Shown one piece after another: positions 36,047 through 44,320 of a stretch of 64,000 nucleotides of DNA. This DNA is from an uncultured Collinsella sp. (GTDB lineage: Bacteria > Actinomycetota > Coriobacteriia > Coriobacteriales > Coriobacteriaceae): assembly GCA_900546825.1 (NCBI GenBank), contig UREE01000004.1, forward strand, positions 1 to 64,000. The letters run 5' to 3'. Within the stretch, counting starts at the first letter, position 1. The number at the start of each line of letters is the position of its first letter. The notes under the pieces were generated by a model, which was not told where the DNA came from, did not search any database, and saw nothing but the letters and a program-made list of their open reading frames with translations. Made by a program: the position numbers and the translations under genes.

Positions 36047-37117
36047 GCCGAAGCTGATGCCCAGCGCCTTGGCCTCGCGCACCAGGTCGCTCTGGGGGTC
36101 GACAAACTTGAGCTTGCCGGCGACCTCCTCGAGCGGCATGTGGCACATCTTGCCGTCACGCAGGGCAATCATGTAGCCAAACTCGCCGCGTAGGCACCCC
36201 AGTGCCGCCTCGACGCCGCACTGGGTCGCAAAGATGCGGTCCTGGGCGTCGGGTTGGCCGCCGCGCTGCGTGTGGCCGGGGATGGCGACGCGGGTCTCGC
36301 GACCAGTCTTGGCCTCGATCTCCTTGGCGATGTCGTAGACGATCGACGGACTCGTGCGCTCGGCGAGCTTTTTCTTGTACTCCTTCTTGGGCAGCGCTGC
36401 GTCCTCCTTGGAGATAGCGCCCTCGGCGACGGCTACGATGGTAAAGCGGCTGCCGGTCTCCATGCGATGCTCGATGGTCTTGATGACGTTGTCCATGTCG
36501 TAGGGGATCTCGGGAATCAAGATGACGTCCGCGCCGCCCGCGACGCCGGCATACAGCGGAATCCAACCGACCTTGTGGCCCATGATCTCGATGACAAACA
36601 CGCGGCCGTGACTCGAGGCAGTGGTGTGGATGTCGTCGATGCACTTGGTGGCGACGTCGATGGCGCTCGTAAAGCCAAACGTCAACTCGGTGCCCCAGGT
36701 GTCGTTATCGATGGTCTTGGGCAGGGCGATAACGTTGAGGCCTTCTTCGCGCAGGCGGTTGGCGGTCTTGGTGGATCCGTTGCCGCCCAGCATAAACAGG
36801 CAGTCGAGCTGCAGTTTATGATAGGTGTGGACCATTGCGGGCACCTTCTCGACGCCGTCGGCCTCGGGAATGTCCAGGCGCTTGAACGGCGTGCGGCTCG
36901 TGCCCAGGATGGTGCCGCCGCGGGTGAGGATGCCGCTAAAATCGGCGGGCGTCATGACGCGGAACCTGCTGTAGATAAGGCCCTGGTAGCCATCCTCAAA
37001 ACCATAGATTTCGATAGGCTCTTTGCTATTGGTCATAAGCGTTTTGACAATGCCGCGCATGGTGGCGTTGAGCGCCTGGCAGTCGCCGCCACTGGTAAGA
37101 AGACCGATCCTGAGCAT
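36038..37117 (-). CDS. pfkA: 6-phosphofructokinase, group III type
   Basis: This enzyme phosphorylates fructose 6-phosphate in glycolysis. The 359-residue protein begins MLRIGLLTSGGDCQALNA and has LGGNGSTKTA, PKTIDNDTWGTELTFGF and GHTQRGGQPDAQDR. Phosphoryl-donor choice in this family follows two positions: Gly in GGNGS (ATP type) and Lys in PKTIDND (PPi type). The Gly-Lys combination is known from ATP-dependent group III enzymes, so ATP is favoured. The Asn before that Gly replaces the Asp usually seen. ATG 37117 has GGAAGG upstream. The 3' end is part of a palindromic element. Confidence 0.92.
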   Translation of the reverse strand: MLRIGLLTSGGDCQALNATMRGIVKTLMTNSKEPIEIYGFEDGYQGLIYSRFRVMTPADFSGILTRGGTILGTSRTPFKRLDIPEADGVEKVPAMVHTYHKLQLDCLFMLGGNGSTKTANRLREEGLNVIALPKTIDNDTWGTELTFGFTSAIDVATKCIDDIHTTASSHGRVFVIEIMGHKVGWIPLYAGVAGGADVILIPEIPYDMDNVIKTIEHRMETGSRFTIVAVAEGAISKEDAALPKKEYKKKLAERTSPSIVYDIAKEIEAKTGRETRVAIPGHTQRGGQPDAQDRIFATQCGVEAALGCLRGEFGYMIALRDGKMCHMPLEEVAGKLKFVDPQSDLVREAKALGISFGDE

Positions 37118-37155
37118 GATGAATCCTTCCGGGCAAGTTATAACATGCGCATAAG

Positions 37156-37188
37156 TTTACCCCCGCACACTGTTGATGCGGGGGTAAA
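37156..37188 (-). terminator. Hairpin between the Ntn hydrolase and pfk genes
   Basis: The 12-bp perfect stem TTTACCCCCGCA/TGCGGGGGTAAA with a 9-nt loop lies 70 nt downstream of the Ntn hydrolase stop. It lacks a strong T-run and may be a weak terminator. Confidence 0.55.
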
Positions 37189-37257
37189 ACGTGTTAGCTC
37201 AAGCGTATAGAAATGTAAGCAACGTCAGGCGAGCGTAAGGACGACGGTGCCAGCTCC

Positions 37258-38343
37258 TTACAGCGCGAAGGCGTCGACGTCGCCCCAGTGGCGGCGCAGC
37301 GTGATGGCGGCAGCGGGCTCGGTGTTGTCGAAGACGACCGACCACTGCGTGTTGCTGGTGATGTCTTCCGGATTGGGCTCTTGCGCCGCAGCGCGTAGGG
37401 CCTTCCAAGCGACTGCCTCGTCTTGGGCGCCGGTATGGGCGTCGAGGACATCGGCGATGGCGATGGCGCGCTCCTTGCCATGGCCCAGCTCGCCATTCTT
37501 TTGGTTGGGCAGCACTTCGTCGCCATAGCAGGCGTAGAAGTTCGTGACCTGGCGTACGGGCGTCGCCTTGCATGCACGGTCGGGATCGCGCGGATCCCAC
37601 TCCACCACCCGCGCGTCACCGGCGGCGTCGTTGATAAAGAAGTGATAGTCGCGTCCGGCCATGGCGTGCATGTCGTAGGCAGAAAGCAGGTCGACGGCCT
37701 CCTGCGTGGTGGCCGCGCGGTCGAGCACCAGACGGATGGCGAGCGAAGTGTTGATGACGGGGCGTTGCGTGTCCTGGTCACAGGGCTTGGAATCCAGAGT
37801 GAGTACGGCAATGGACACGCCGCATTTGTTAACACCGTCGAGCTGGGTAAACGGGCCCATGAGTGCGGCGGCACGTCCGGCGACGGAGTCAAGCGGAGTG
37901 TTATCGCCCAGGTTGTTAAGGGCGGCAAACCCGATGGAGGCATAGCCGCCGCGTGGGTGATTGCGCACCAGCAGCACCGAGGTGTCGTCCTTAAAGTCGT
38001 AATTGCGACCGGTGCGCACGCGGCCTTCGGCATCTACGGCGGCAAAAGCGCTGCAGGCAAACTGGGGCGCCTGGACATGTGCCGGCGCACCGGGCAGCAC
38101 CTGCGCCACCACGGCATCGATGTAGGCCTGATCGTCGCACACGCCAGCGGCGATGATGCGATCAAGATCGTAGCCGTAGGCGATGTCGATTGCGTACAGG
38201 TCATAGCCATCCGCATAGTCGGTCAAGCGTTTGAGCGACGCGACGGACTTGATTTGCTTGCGGTAAACGATGCCGGTGGCAGCGGCAAGGCCGACGGCGG
38301 CTCCCGCGACACCGCAGGCGATGGCAATGTTACGTGGCTTCAT
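37258..38343 (-). CDS. Membrane-anchored Ntn-type amide hydrolase (choloylglycine hydrolase / acyltransferase-like)
   Basis: This 361-residue protein belongs to the linear-amide C-N hydrolases (bile salt hydrolase, penicillin V acylase, C45 acyltransferase). An N-terminal helix (~7-27) anchors or exports it. Cys97 in FACSAFAAVD is the likely nucleophile, exposed by cleavage of the preceding ~96-residue segment. TGRNYDF is the usual substrate-pocket motif, and GVSIAVLTLDSK, NTSLAIRLVLDRAATTQEAVDLL and FFINDAAGDARVVEWDP are family-like. The substrate could be bile salt conjugates, N-acyl amino acids or peptides. It is divergent from the M18 aminopeptidase. GAGGAG precedes ATG 38343. Confidence 0.82.
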   Translation of the reverse strand: MKPRNIAIACGVAGAAVGLAAATGIVYRKQIKSVASLKRLTDYADGYDLYAIDIAYGYDLDRIIAAGVCDDQAYIDAVVAQVLPGAPAHVQAPQFACSAFAAVDAEGRVRTGRNYDFKDDTSVLLVRNHPRGGYASIGFAALNNLGDNTPLDSVAGRAAALMGPFTQLDGVNKCGVSIAVLTLDSKPCDQDTQRPVINTSLAIRLVLDRAATTQEAVDLLSAYDMHAMAGRDYHFFINDAAGDARVVEWDPRDPDRACKATPVRQVTNFYACYGDEVLPNQKNGELGHGKERAIAIADVLDAHTGAQDEAVAWKALRAAAQEPNPEDITSNTQWSVVFDNTEPAAAITLRRHWGDVDAFAL

Positions 38344-38504
38344 GACGGCTCCTCTCGTCCTGTTGGCGCAATTGTCGCAAAAGGAGCGCGGGCATGATGG
38401 CTCAACTTGGTGAGCGGTGCGGAATTAAGCACGGAATGAAGAGTGCGGCACTGGCGTGGCGGGGTATGCTGGAGGGGACCATCAACCCAGCGAAAGGGGA
38501 GAGC

Positions 38505-39890
38505 ATGACGGATCAGGAAACGCCCGAGCGCGTGCATGTGACGGCCGACGATATCGAGGCCGCCAACGACCTTATCGACTTTATCGAGGCATGCCCCAGC
38601 ATGTTCCATACGGCGGCGACCATTATGGCCGAGCTCGACGAGGCGGGCTTTACCTACCTGCCCGAGAATGCGGCGTGGGATATCGAACCGGGCGGGCGTT
38701 ATTACACGCAGCGCAACACCTCGAGCGTCGTTGCCTTTAAGGTGGGCGAGGACCTGGCCGCGACGTGGGGCGAGGACGGCGTTGCCGGCGACTATCATTT
38801 TCAACTCACGGCGTCACACAGCGATTCGCCGACGTTTAAGGTTAAGGCCGTGCCCGAGCTCGACGGCGCGGGCGAGACGCTGCGCCTGAACACCGAGGCC
38901 TACGGCGGCATGATCGACTACACCTGGTTCGATCGCCCGCTGGCACTTGCGGGCCGCGTGCTGGTGCGCGAGGGCGACCGTATCGAGAGCCGCTTGCTCG
39001 CTACCGAGCGCGAAGTTGCCATTATCCCGAGCCTTGCCATCCATATGAATCGTGGCGTTAACGAGGGCTTTGCGCCCAACCGAGCTGTCGACCTGTGCCC
39101 GCTCATCAGCGCCGGCGAGCTTAAGCAGGGTGACTTCGATGCCCTGATCGCCGAAGAGCTGGACGTTGAGCCCGAGCAGATTCTGGGCCGCGATCTGTTC
39201 CTGGTCAATCGTCAGGATGCGCGCATTTGGGGCTGGGCCGACGAGTTTATCTCGACGCCCAAGCTCGACGACCTGGCCTGCACCTACACCTCGCTGCAGG
39301 CATTTTTGGGTGCCGAGAATGCGCACGACGTTTCGGTCTTCTGCTGCTTCGATAACGAGGAGGTTGGCTCCGAGACCAAGCAGGGCGCCATGTCGACGTT
39401 CTTGGCCGACGCGCTGCGCCGCATCAACGGATCGCTGGGCTTTGACGATGAGTCGTACCACCGTGCGCTTGCCGCTTCGATGCTCGTGAGCTGCGACAAC
39501 GCGCATGCCGTGCACCCCAACCACGCCGAGAAGTGCGACGCCCGCAACCAGGTTGTGCTCAACGGCGGCATCGTCATCAAGGAAGCCGCCAACCAGCACT
39601 ACTGCACCGATGCCTTTAGCCGCGCGGTGTTCCAGGCCATCTGCGATGACGCCGACGTGCCCACGCAGGCCTTCGCCAACAAGAGCGACATGGCCGGCGG
39701 CTCCACGCTCGGCAATCTGTCCAATATGCAGGCGAGCATGCATGCCGTGGACGTGGGCCTGCCTCAGCTGGCCATGCATTCTAGCTACGAGACCGGTGGC
39801 GTGCGCGACGTGGTATACGCCATCCGCGCCCTCGCGGCCTTCTACGAGCGTGACCTGAACATCAACGGCGCCGAAAGCGTTGAGCTCTAA
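38505..39890 (+). CDS. M18 family aminopeptidase
   Basis: This is a dinuclear zinc aminopeptidase of the aspartyl aminopeptidase family. The 461-residue protein has DFIEACPSMFHTAATI at the N terminus, the first metal histidine in TASHSDSP, LDDLACTYTSLQAF (bridging Asp), FDNEEVGSETKQGA (catalytic and metal Glu pair) and the last metal ligand near LAMHSSYETGG. It is cytosolic. ATG 38505 has AAAGGGGAG 4 nt upstream; the open frame further upstream is not needed. A diverged family B repeat and a terminator follow. Confidence 0.93.
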   Translation: MTDQETPERVHVTADDIEAANDLIDFIEACPSMFHTAATIMAELDEAGFTYLPENAAWDIEPGGRYYTQRNTSSVVAFKVGEDLAATWGEDGVAGDYHFQLTASHSDSPTFKVKAVPELDGAGETLRLNTEAYGGMIDYTWFDRPLALAGRVLVREGDRIESRLLATEREVAIIPSLAIHMNRGVNEGFAPNRAVDLCPLISAGELKQGDFDALIAEELDVEPEQILGRDLFLVNRQDARIWGWADEFISTPKLDDLACTYTSLQAFLGAENAHDVSVFCCFDNEEVGSETKQGAMSTFLADALRRINGSLGFDDESYHRALAASMLVSCDNAHAVHPNHAEKCDARNQVVLNGGIVIKEAANQHYCTDAFSRAVFQAICDDADVPTQAFANKSDMAGGSTLGNLSNMQASMHAVDVGLPQLAMHSSYETGGVRDVVYAIRALAAFYERDLNINGAESVEL

Positions 39891-39891
39891 A

Positions 39892-39932
39892 ACCTACCAA
39901 AAAGGGATGTTAATTTTGGCAGGTTTTATCTG
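39892..39932 (+). repeat. Dispersed repeat, family B copy 5 (diverged)
   Basis: This 41-bp copy (ACCTACCAAAAAGGGATGTTAA..TTTTGGCAGGTTTTATCTG) begins 1 bp after the aminopeptidase stop. The central ACAGGTTTA has changed, but the right arm is intact. Confidence 0.85.
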
Positions 39933-39974
39933 GGCAAATGCAAAGGGTAAAACCGAACTACATCGGTGATGCGT

Positions 39975-40008
39975 AGCCGCCGAGGTGCAGTGCGCCTCGG
40001 CGGCTTTT
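39975..40008 (+). terminator. Intrinsic terminator after the M18 aminopeptidase
   Basis: AGCCGCCGAGG (39975-39985) pairs with CCTCGGCGGCT (39995-40005), followed by TTTTGG. Confidence 0.85.
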
Positions 40009-40049
40009 GGTGCGCAGGATACGGCTATGCTTCAAAATGCTATACATGC

Positions 40050-40078
40050 TTTACGTATTTAACATAGTGTTTTATGAT
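40050..40078 (+). promoter_or_regulatory. Promoter of the toxin-antitoxin operon
   Basis: TTTACG (40050-40055) and TATGAT (40073-40078) are separated by exactly 17 bp, 25 bp before the antitoxin ATG. Repeated ATGCTT strings just upstream (40026, 40046) may be antitoxin-binding sites. Confidence 0.65.
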
Positions 40079-40103
40079 GATTTTGGAGTGGTAAGGAGGG
40101 ATC

Positions 40104-40484
40104 ATGACTACAACGGCCGCTCAGATCAACGTGCGTCTCGATGCCGATCTTAAAAGGAGCGGCGACGCTGCTCTCTCCAAGGCCGGTATGACGCCGAGCC
40201 AAGCGGTGCGAGCGCTCTGGCAGCTTGCAGCGTCGCTGGCCGATCGCCCCGGTGCGCTCGAGGATATCCTGCTGCCCAGTCGTGCCCGGGCGGAACAGCG
40301 CGAGCGCGAAAAGGCCGCCAAACGTAAGCTCGAGCTCATGGATCAGGGGTCGAAGCTGTTCGCTGCCGCTTGCTGTGAGTCGGGAATCGATATGGTCAAG
40401 GCTCAGCCATCGGACGACGAAGAGCTCAAACGGAATGCCTATGCGGATCGCTATGGCGAGGAGATGAGCTGGCTCTATGAGTGA
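40104..40484 (+). CDS. RelB/DinJ-like antitoxin
   Basis: The 126-residue protein has an N-terminal ribbon-helix-helix of the RelB/DinJ kind (AAQINVRLDADLKRSGDAALSKAGMTPSQAVRALWQLAA). A charged, helical C terminus (AEQREREKAAKRKLELMDQGSK) follows, likely to wrap the toxin. It should neutralise the PIN toxin and repress the operon. Strong ribosome-binding site AAGGAGGG and promoter. It overlaps the toxin gene by 8 nt. RelB-type antitoxins more often pair with RelE/YafQ; pairing with PIN is less usual. Confidence 0.82.
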   Translation: MTTTAAQINVRLDADLKRSGDAALSKAGMTPSQAVRALWQLAASLADRPGALEDILLPSRARAEQREREKAAKRKLELMDQGSKLFAAACCESGIDMVKAQPSDDEELKRNAYADRYGEEMSWLYE

Positions 40485-40971
40485 GACTCCAAAGCGCATC
40501 TTGGTTGACGCCAACGTGTGGCTCGATTACTTCATTCCCTCACGACGTGGTCGTTCGGTGGCGATTGAGTTTTTACGCGATGCATGCACGGCACAGGTTG
40601 ATTTGCTGTACGCGGCGACATCGTCCAAAGACCTGTTCTATTTGATTTCAAGTGAACATAAGGCATGGTATCGGCGAGAGCACGGTTCGCTTTCCCAGTA
40701 TGCCGCTACGGTAGCGACTTCGCTTGCATGGGATTGTCTTAGCGTGCTGTCGCAGCTTGCCACGCCAGTGCCCTGTGACCTGAGCGACATCTGGATGGCG
40801 AGCAGACAGCGTGAGCTCCATAGCGATTACGAAGACGATTTAATCATTGCGGCAGCGATACGCGCTCAAGCAGATTTACTGGTCACCAACGATGTCAAGC
40901 TCTGTTCGCATGCTCCCGTCGCAGCAATGAACGTCGAAAACGCAAGAAACTATCTAACAACGCTTAAATAG
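40477..40971 (+). CDS. PIN-domain toxin (predicted endoribonuclease)
   Basis: The 164-residue PIN protein has the acidic metal-binding residues in ILVDANVWLDYF (Asp11), SDYEDDLIIAAAIRAQ (paired Asp) and LLVTNDVKL (Asp). It probably cleaves RNA when free of antitoxin. The start codon lies inside the antitoxin gene, giving coupled translation. No other gene follows. The locus sits between two repeat-rich gaps, consistent with a mobile addiction module. Confidence 0.85.
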   Translation: MSETPKRILVDANVWLDYFIPSRRGRSVAIEFLRDACTAQVDLLYAATSSKDLFYLISSEHKAWYRREHGSLSQYAATVATSLAWDCLSVLSQLATPVPCDLSDIWMASRQRELHSDYEDDLIIAAAIRAQADLLVTNDVKLCSHAPVAAMNVENARNYLTTLK

Positions 40972-41070
40972 CGCTAGACCCCTCTGGTCGAATAATGGTC
41001 AGCGAGAGTCCACAGGTAGGGCCGCGCCAGCAAAGCGCCGCAGGTTGAGCAAACGTCAGCGAGCGGTGTC

Positions 41071-41154
41071 CAGGGCGAACAAGTTGGCATGAAAAAGGCA
41101 AGGCATAGACCTTCTGGTCATGCCTTGCCTTTTGAATGACAAATTGTCGCCCTG
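41071..41154. repeat. Nested inverted repeat downstream of the toxin-antitoxin pair
   Basis: The inner 14-bp stem AAAAGGCAAGGCAT/ATGCCTTGCCTTTT (41093-41133) could be a bidirectional terminator. The outer imperfect arms CAGGGCGAACAAGTTGGCAT (41071-41090) and 41136-41154 give the same nested plan as other elements. Direct repeats of GTCAGCGAG lie just upstream (40998, 41055). Confidence 0.75.
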
Positions 41155-41203
41155 GGCGGCGCGCAGCGTCGGCCGGTCCGCCGTTCGTTAGAACGGCGGA
41201 ACC

Positions 41204-42139
41204 CTAATGTTCGATCCAGCAGCGCAGGGTCTCGCCGGCTTGCAGGTGACGCAGATTCTCCGCGGCGATGTCGACCACGTTGTTGAGCGTGGCGGCCAAG
41301 TGGAACCAGCCGGAGATGTGCGGCGTGATGAGCATGTTGGGCGTATCCCACAACGGGCTTGTCTCAGGCAGCGGCTCGGGGTCGGTGACGTCGACCGCGG
41401 CGCCGGCGAGATGTCCTGATTCCAGGGCGGCAACTAGGTCGTCGGCAACCACAAGATCGCCGCGGCCGCCGTTGGCAAAGAAGGCGCCCGGTTTCATCGC
41501 GGCGAAGAACTCGGCGTTCGCCAGACCGCGGGTCTCGGGCGTGCTGGGCATAAAGGATGCGACGATGTCAGCCTCGGCCAGGCGCTCGGGCAGGGCGTCC
41601 ATGCCGTCCATGTCCTCAAACACAATGGGGTAGACGAGTGGATGGCGCTTGATGCCGCGGACGTGTGCACCCATGCTGCGGCAGAGCGTGGCAAAGTGGC
41701 CGCCGATATCGCCCGCGCCCAGCACCAGCACGTTGGCATTTTTGAGCGAGGTGACCGGCCCCAAATCCTCCCAGCGATGCTCGCGCTGCAAGTCGTGATA
41801 GCCAGGCAGGCGCTTCATCATGGAAAGGACCATGGCAAACATGTGCTCGCTCACGGCCTGGCCGTAGGCGCCCACCGAGCAGGAAAGCTTGGTATCAGCC
41901 GGTACCGTGCCGGCGGCGACGTAATCGTCATAGCCTGCGGTCTGTAGTTGCAGCAGCTGGAGGTGCTCGCACGCGGAAAGCAGGGCAGGGTCTATGTTGC
42001 CCAAAATCACGTCGGCGTTGGCGACTTGTTCGCGCGTGGCGGCGTCGGCGCTCGTGTAGATAAAGTCCTCGCCCGGAGCGCTCGATTCAAGAATTGCGCG
42101 ATGACGGTCGTTGACGGGCAACAAAACCAGGATGTTCAC
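41204..42139 (-). CDS. D-isomer-specific 2-hydroxyacid dehydrogenase
   Basis: This 311-residue NAD-dependent enzyme would interconvert a 2-keto acid and a D-2-hydroxy acid. It has the Rossmann motif VLGAGDIGGHFA, the catalytic arginine in NGGRGDLV, the glutamate in DVTDPEPLPETSPLW, and the histidine in LITPHISGW. The N-terminal catalytic domain is shortened and ends with LQLQTAGYDDYVAAG. It starts at GTG 42139 with GAGAGGA upstream. Substrate unknown; it is downstream of map, but a terminator and a family B repeat separate them. Confidence 0.9.
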   Translation of the reverse strand: MNILVLLPVNDRHRAILESSAPGEDFIYTSADAATREQVANADVILGNIDPALLSACEHLQLLQLQTAGYDDYVAAGTVPADTKLSCSVGAYGQAVSEHMFAMVLSMMKRLPGYHDLQREHRWEDLGPVTSLKNANVLVLGAGDIGGHFATLCRSMGAHVRGIKRHPLVYPIVFEDMDGMDALPERLAEADIVASFMPSTPETRGLANAEFFAAMKPGAFFANGGRGDLVVADDLVAALESGHLAGAAVDVTDPEPLPETSPLWDTPNMLITPHISGWFHLAATLNNVVDIAAENLRHLQAGETLRCWIEH

Positions 42140-42158
42140 AAGCAGTCCTCTCCGCTCG

Positions 42159-42201
42159 ACCTGCCAAAAAGAAACAGGTTTATTTTTGGCAGGTTTTATC
42201 A
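42159..42201 (+). repeat. Dispersed 43-bp repeat, family B copy 6
   Basis: This copy has AAAGAAACAGG replacing AAAGGGACAGG and an extra T in the T-run (TTTATTTTTGGC). It lies 20 bp upstream of the dehydrogenase start and reads away from it. Confidence 0.88.
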
Positions 42202-42215
42202 GGCAAAACGTTCAA

Positions 42216-42261
42216 ACAAAAACGCCGGATGCAAGACGAGCGTGCCCGTCAGCATCCGGCG
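42216..42261 (-). terminator. Intrinsic terminator of map
   Basis: CGCCGGATGC (42223-42232) and GCATCCGGCG (42252-42261) form a 10-bp stem; on the minus strand TTTTTGTTTG follows. Confidence 0.85.
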
Positions 42262-42270
42262 CATCCGCGG

Positions 42271-43158
42271 CTACCAGCTCAGCAGCTCGTAGCCGTCCTC
42301 GGTCACCACGAGCTGTACCTCGCACTGGGCCGAATCGCTGCCGTCCTTGGTGCGCACGCACCAGCCGTCACCCTTGCTGATCTTGATGTCGGGCGCTCCG
42401 GCGTTGACCATGGGCTCGATGGTAAAGACCATGCCCGGGGCCATGATGGTGTCCACATCGGGCGCCTCGGTGGTAAAGCCCACAAACGGGTCCTCGTGGA
42501 ACTCCTTACCGATGCCGTGCCCGCCGTACTCGCGCACCACGCTAAAGCCGGCGTCCTCGACGGTCTTTTGCACTGCCTCGGCCATAACGGACAACGGCAG
42601 CCATGGCTTGACGGCCGCCAGACCCGCCTCCACGCTGGCACGGGTGACGTCGACCAGGCGCTGGCGCTCGGCCGAGACCTCGCCGATGCAGAACATGCGG
42701 CTCGAATCACTAAAGTAACCGTCCAAGATCGTGGAGCAGTCCACGTTGATGATGTCGCCCTCGTGCAGCACGTCCGTATCGCAGGGGATACCGTGGCAGA
42801 CCACATCATTGATCGAGGTGCACACGCTCTTGGGGTAGCCCTCGTAGTTGAGGTCGGCCGGCGTGCCACCGTGCTCGACGGTGTAGTCGTAGATCATCTG
42901 GTCGATCTGGTTGGTGGTCATGCCTGCGGCGATATGCTCGCCCACATAATCGAGCACGCCCACGTTGATGGCTGCCGAGCGCTTGATGCCCTCGATATCG
43001 GCGGGAGTCTTGTAGAGCGTGCGAGGCAGAACCTCCCAGCCTTCTTCCCACAAGCGCTCGAGGCGCTCATCAAAGGCGCTATGGCATTTCTTGTATTTCT
43101 TGCCGCTGCCGCACCAGCAAGCGTCGTTGCGGCCGGGCACGGGTCCTTTGTCATACAT
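42271..43158 (-). CDS. map: Type I methionine aminopeptidase with N-terminal SEC-C zinc motif
   Basis: This enzyme removes initiator methionine from nascent proteins. The N terminus carries a SEC-C metal-binding motif (GRNDACWCGSGKKYKKCH, Cys14, Cys16, Cys25, His26) of the kind that docks to ribosomes. The catalytic domain has the metal ligands in INVDCSTILDGYFSD (two Asp), EYGGHGIGKEFHEDP (His), FTIEPMVNAG (Glu) and AQCEVQLVVTEDG (Glu). 295 residues. GGAAG lies upstream of ATG 43158. Confidence 0.94.
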   Translation of the reverse strand: MYDKGPVPGRNDACWCGSGKKYKKCHSAFDERLERLWEEGWEVLPRTLYKTPADIEGIKRSAAINVGVLDYVGEHIAAGMTTNQIDQMIYDYTVEHGGTPADLNYEGYPKSVCTSINDVVCHGIPCDTDVLHEGDIINVDCSTILDGYFSDSSRMFCIGEVSAERQRLVDVTRASVEAGLAAVKPWLPLSVMAEAVQKTVEDAGFSVVREYGGHGIGKEFHEDPFVGFTTEAPDVDTIMAPGMVFTIEPMVNAGAPDIKISKGDGWCVRTKDGSDSAQCEVQLVVTEDGYELLSW

Positions 43159-43210
43159 GGCTAACTTCCTTTCATTCGCAGCTAGTATAGCCCACGCACG
43201 CGGCCATAAA

Positions 43211-43277
43211 AGTTGCGGTGATATAGTTCCGATTTAAGCGGTTTAACAGCACAAATAGGAACTATATCACCGCAACT
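43211..43277. repeat. Inverted repeat, family D copy 2
   Basis: Perfect 20-bp arms AGTTGCGGTGATATAGTTCC (43211-43230) and complement (43258-43277) with a 27-nt loop. The first bases match the arms at 34595. It lies between the radical SAM gene's stop and the map start. Confidence 0.88.
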
Positions 43278-43318
43278 GATGGGGCGGGATGGCGGGCACT
43301 AGCCGCTGCGTGGTTTTG

Positions 43319-44095
43319 CTAGTAGCTCACCTGGCAGGGAATACCGAGGGCGCGCACGCGCGCGGCAATGGCGTCGAGTACCTCGGGCACTGCTTTGGCA
43401 AGGCCGGCGATCGGTGTTTCGCGCGCCACCGTGTAGATGGTCGCCTCCTGCGGGCGAATGCGCTCAAGCGCCGCGAGCCAGGGGGCAACGTACTCCTCGC
43501 CGGTGTTGTCGATGGGCTTGCCCCGGTACTCACCGCTCAAAAACATCGTCTGGATAATAACGTGACCGTTAAAGCTTGCGAACGTCTCAATCTGGTGCTT
43601 GACGTCGTAGGGGCCAACGGGCTGGTCGAGCAGCTGGATAAACGCCGGGTCGACGGTATCGAGCTTAAGAATGTTGTCGTCGACCATCATGAGCGCGTCG
43701 TGCACCTCGGGGCGGTCGGCGCGCGTGCCGTTGGAGAGCACGGCGATCTTGGAGTTTGGGGCAAGCTCGTCGCGCAGCGCGACGGCGCCGGCAATGGCCT
43801 GCGGAAACTCCGGTGCGGCGGTGGGCTCGCCGTTGCCTGCGAAGGTGATCACATCGGGGAGCTCGCCCTCGGCTGCCATCTCGCGCAGCTTTGCCTCGAG
43901 TGCATCGAGCACCACGGCAGCCGTGTTATACGGCTCGTGGCAGGGGCGCTCGGCGTTGAGGCCGTTTTCGCAGTAAATGCAGTCGAACGTGCAGATTTTG
44001 CCGCTGGCCGGCATCATGTTGACGCCGAGCGAGAGACCAAGGCGACGGCTGCGAACGGGCCCAAAGATGGGGCTGGCATTCAAAAACGTAGACAT
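43319..44095 (-). CDS. Radical SAM protein, COG0731-like
   Basis: This 258-residue radical SAM enzyme has the cluster motif CTFDCIYC preceded by GPVRSRRLGLSLGVN. The pattern resembles the COG0731 group related to wyosine-base synthesis enzymes, although bacterial members have unknown substrates. VITFAGNGEPTAAPEF is the GGE-like SAM motif and KIAVLSNGTRADRPEV follows. The start at ATG 44095 is chosen (GAGGAG 9 nt upstream); ATG 44101 is only 3 nt from it. A much longer open frame upstream runs antisense through the neighbouring hydrolase and is not real. Confidence 0.87.
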   Translation of the reverse strand: MSTFLNASPIFGPVRSRRLGLSLGVNMMPASGKICTFDCIYCENGLNAERPCHEPYNTAAVVLDALEAKLREMAAEGELPDVITFAGNGEPTAAPEFPQAIAGAVALRDELAPNSKIAVLSNGTRADRPEVHDALMMVDDNILKLDTVDPAFIQLLDQPVGPYDVKHQIETFASFNGHVIIQTMFLSGEYRGKPIDNTGEEYVAPWLAALERIRPQEATIYTVARETPIAGLAKAVPEVLDAIAARVRALGIPCQVSY

Positions 44096-44320
44096 AGGCA
44101 TATGCTCCTCAAGACAATTGTGCCTAAGCATAGCATCGGCTCCAAAGCAAGGTGTGGGCTCTTGCTTTACAAGTTTCGTTTTTTCACGTCGCTCATGATG
44201 CCGTGCCATGAAAAGCCTCGGGTCGGGTACAGTTAATCTGTTAACAAGGCGTAAAGCAATGCGGGTCCATCCAACCGTGCTGACGTGCAACTGGATGAGC
44301 ATTGATGATGGGGGCACAAC

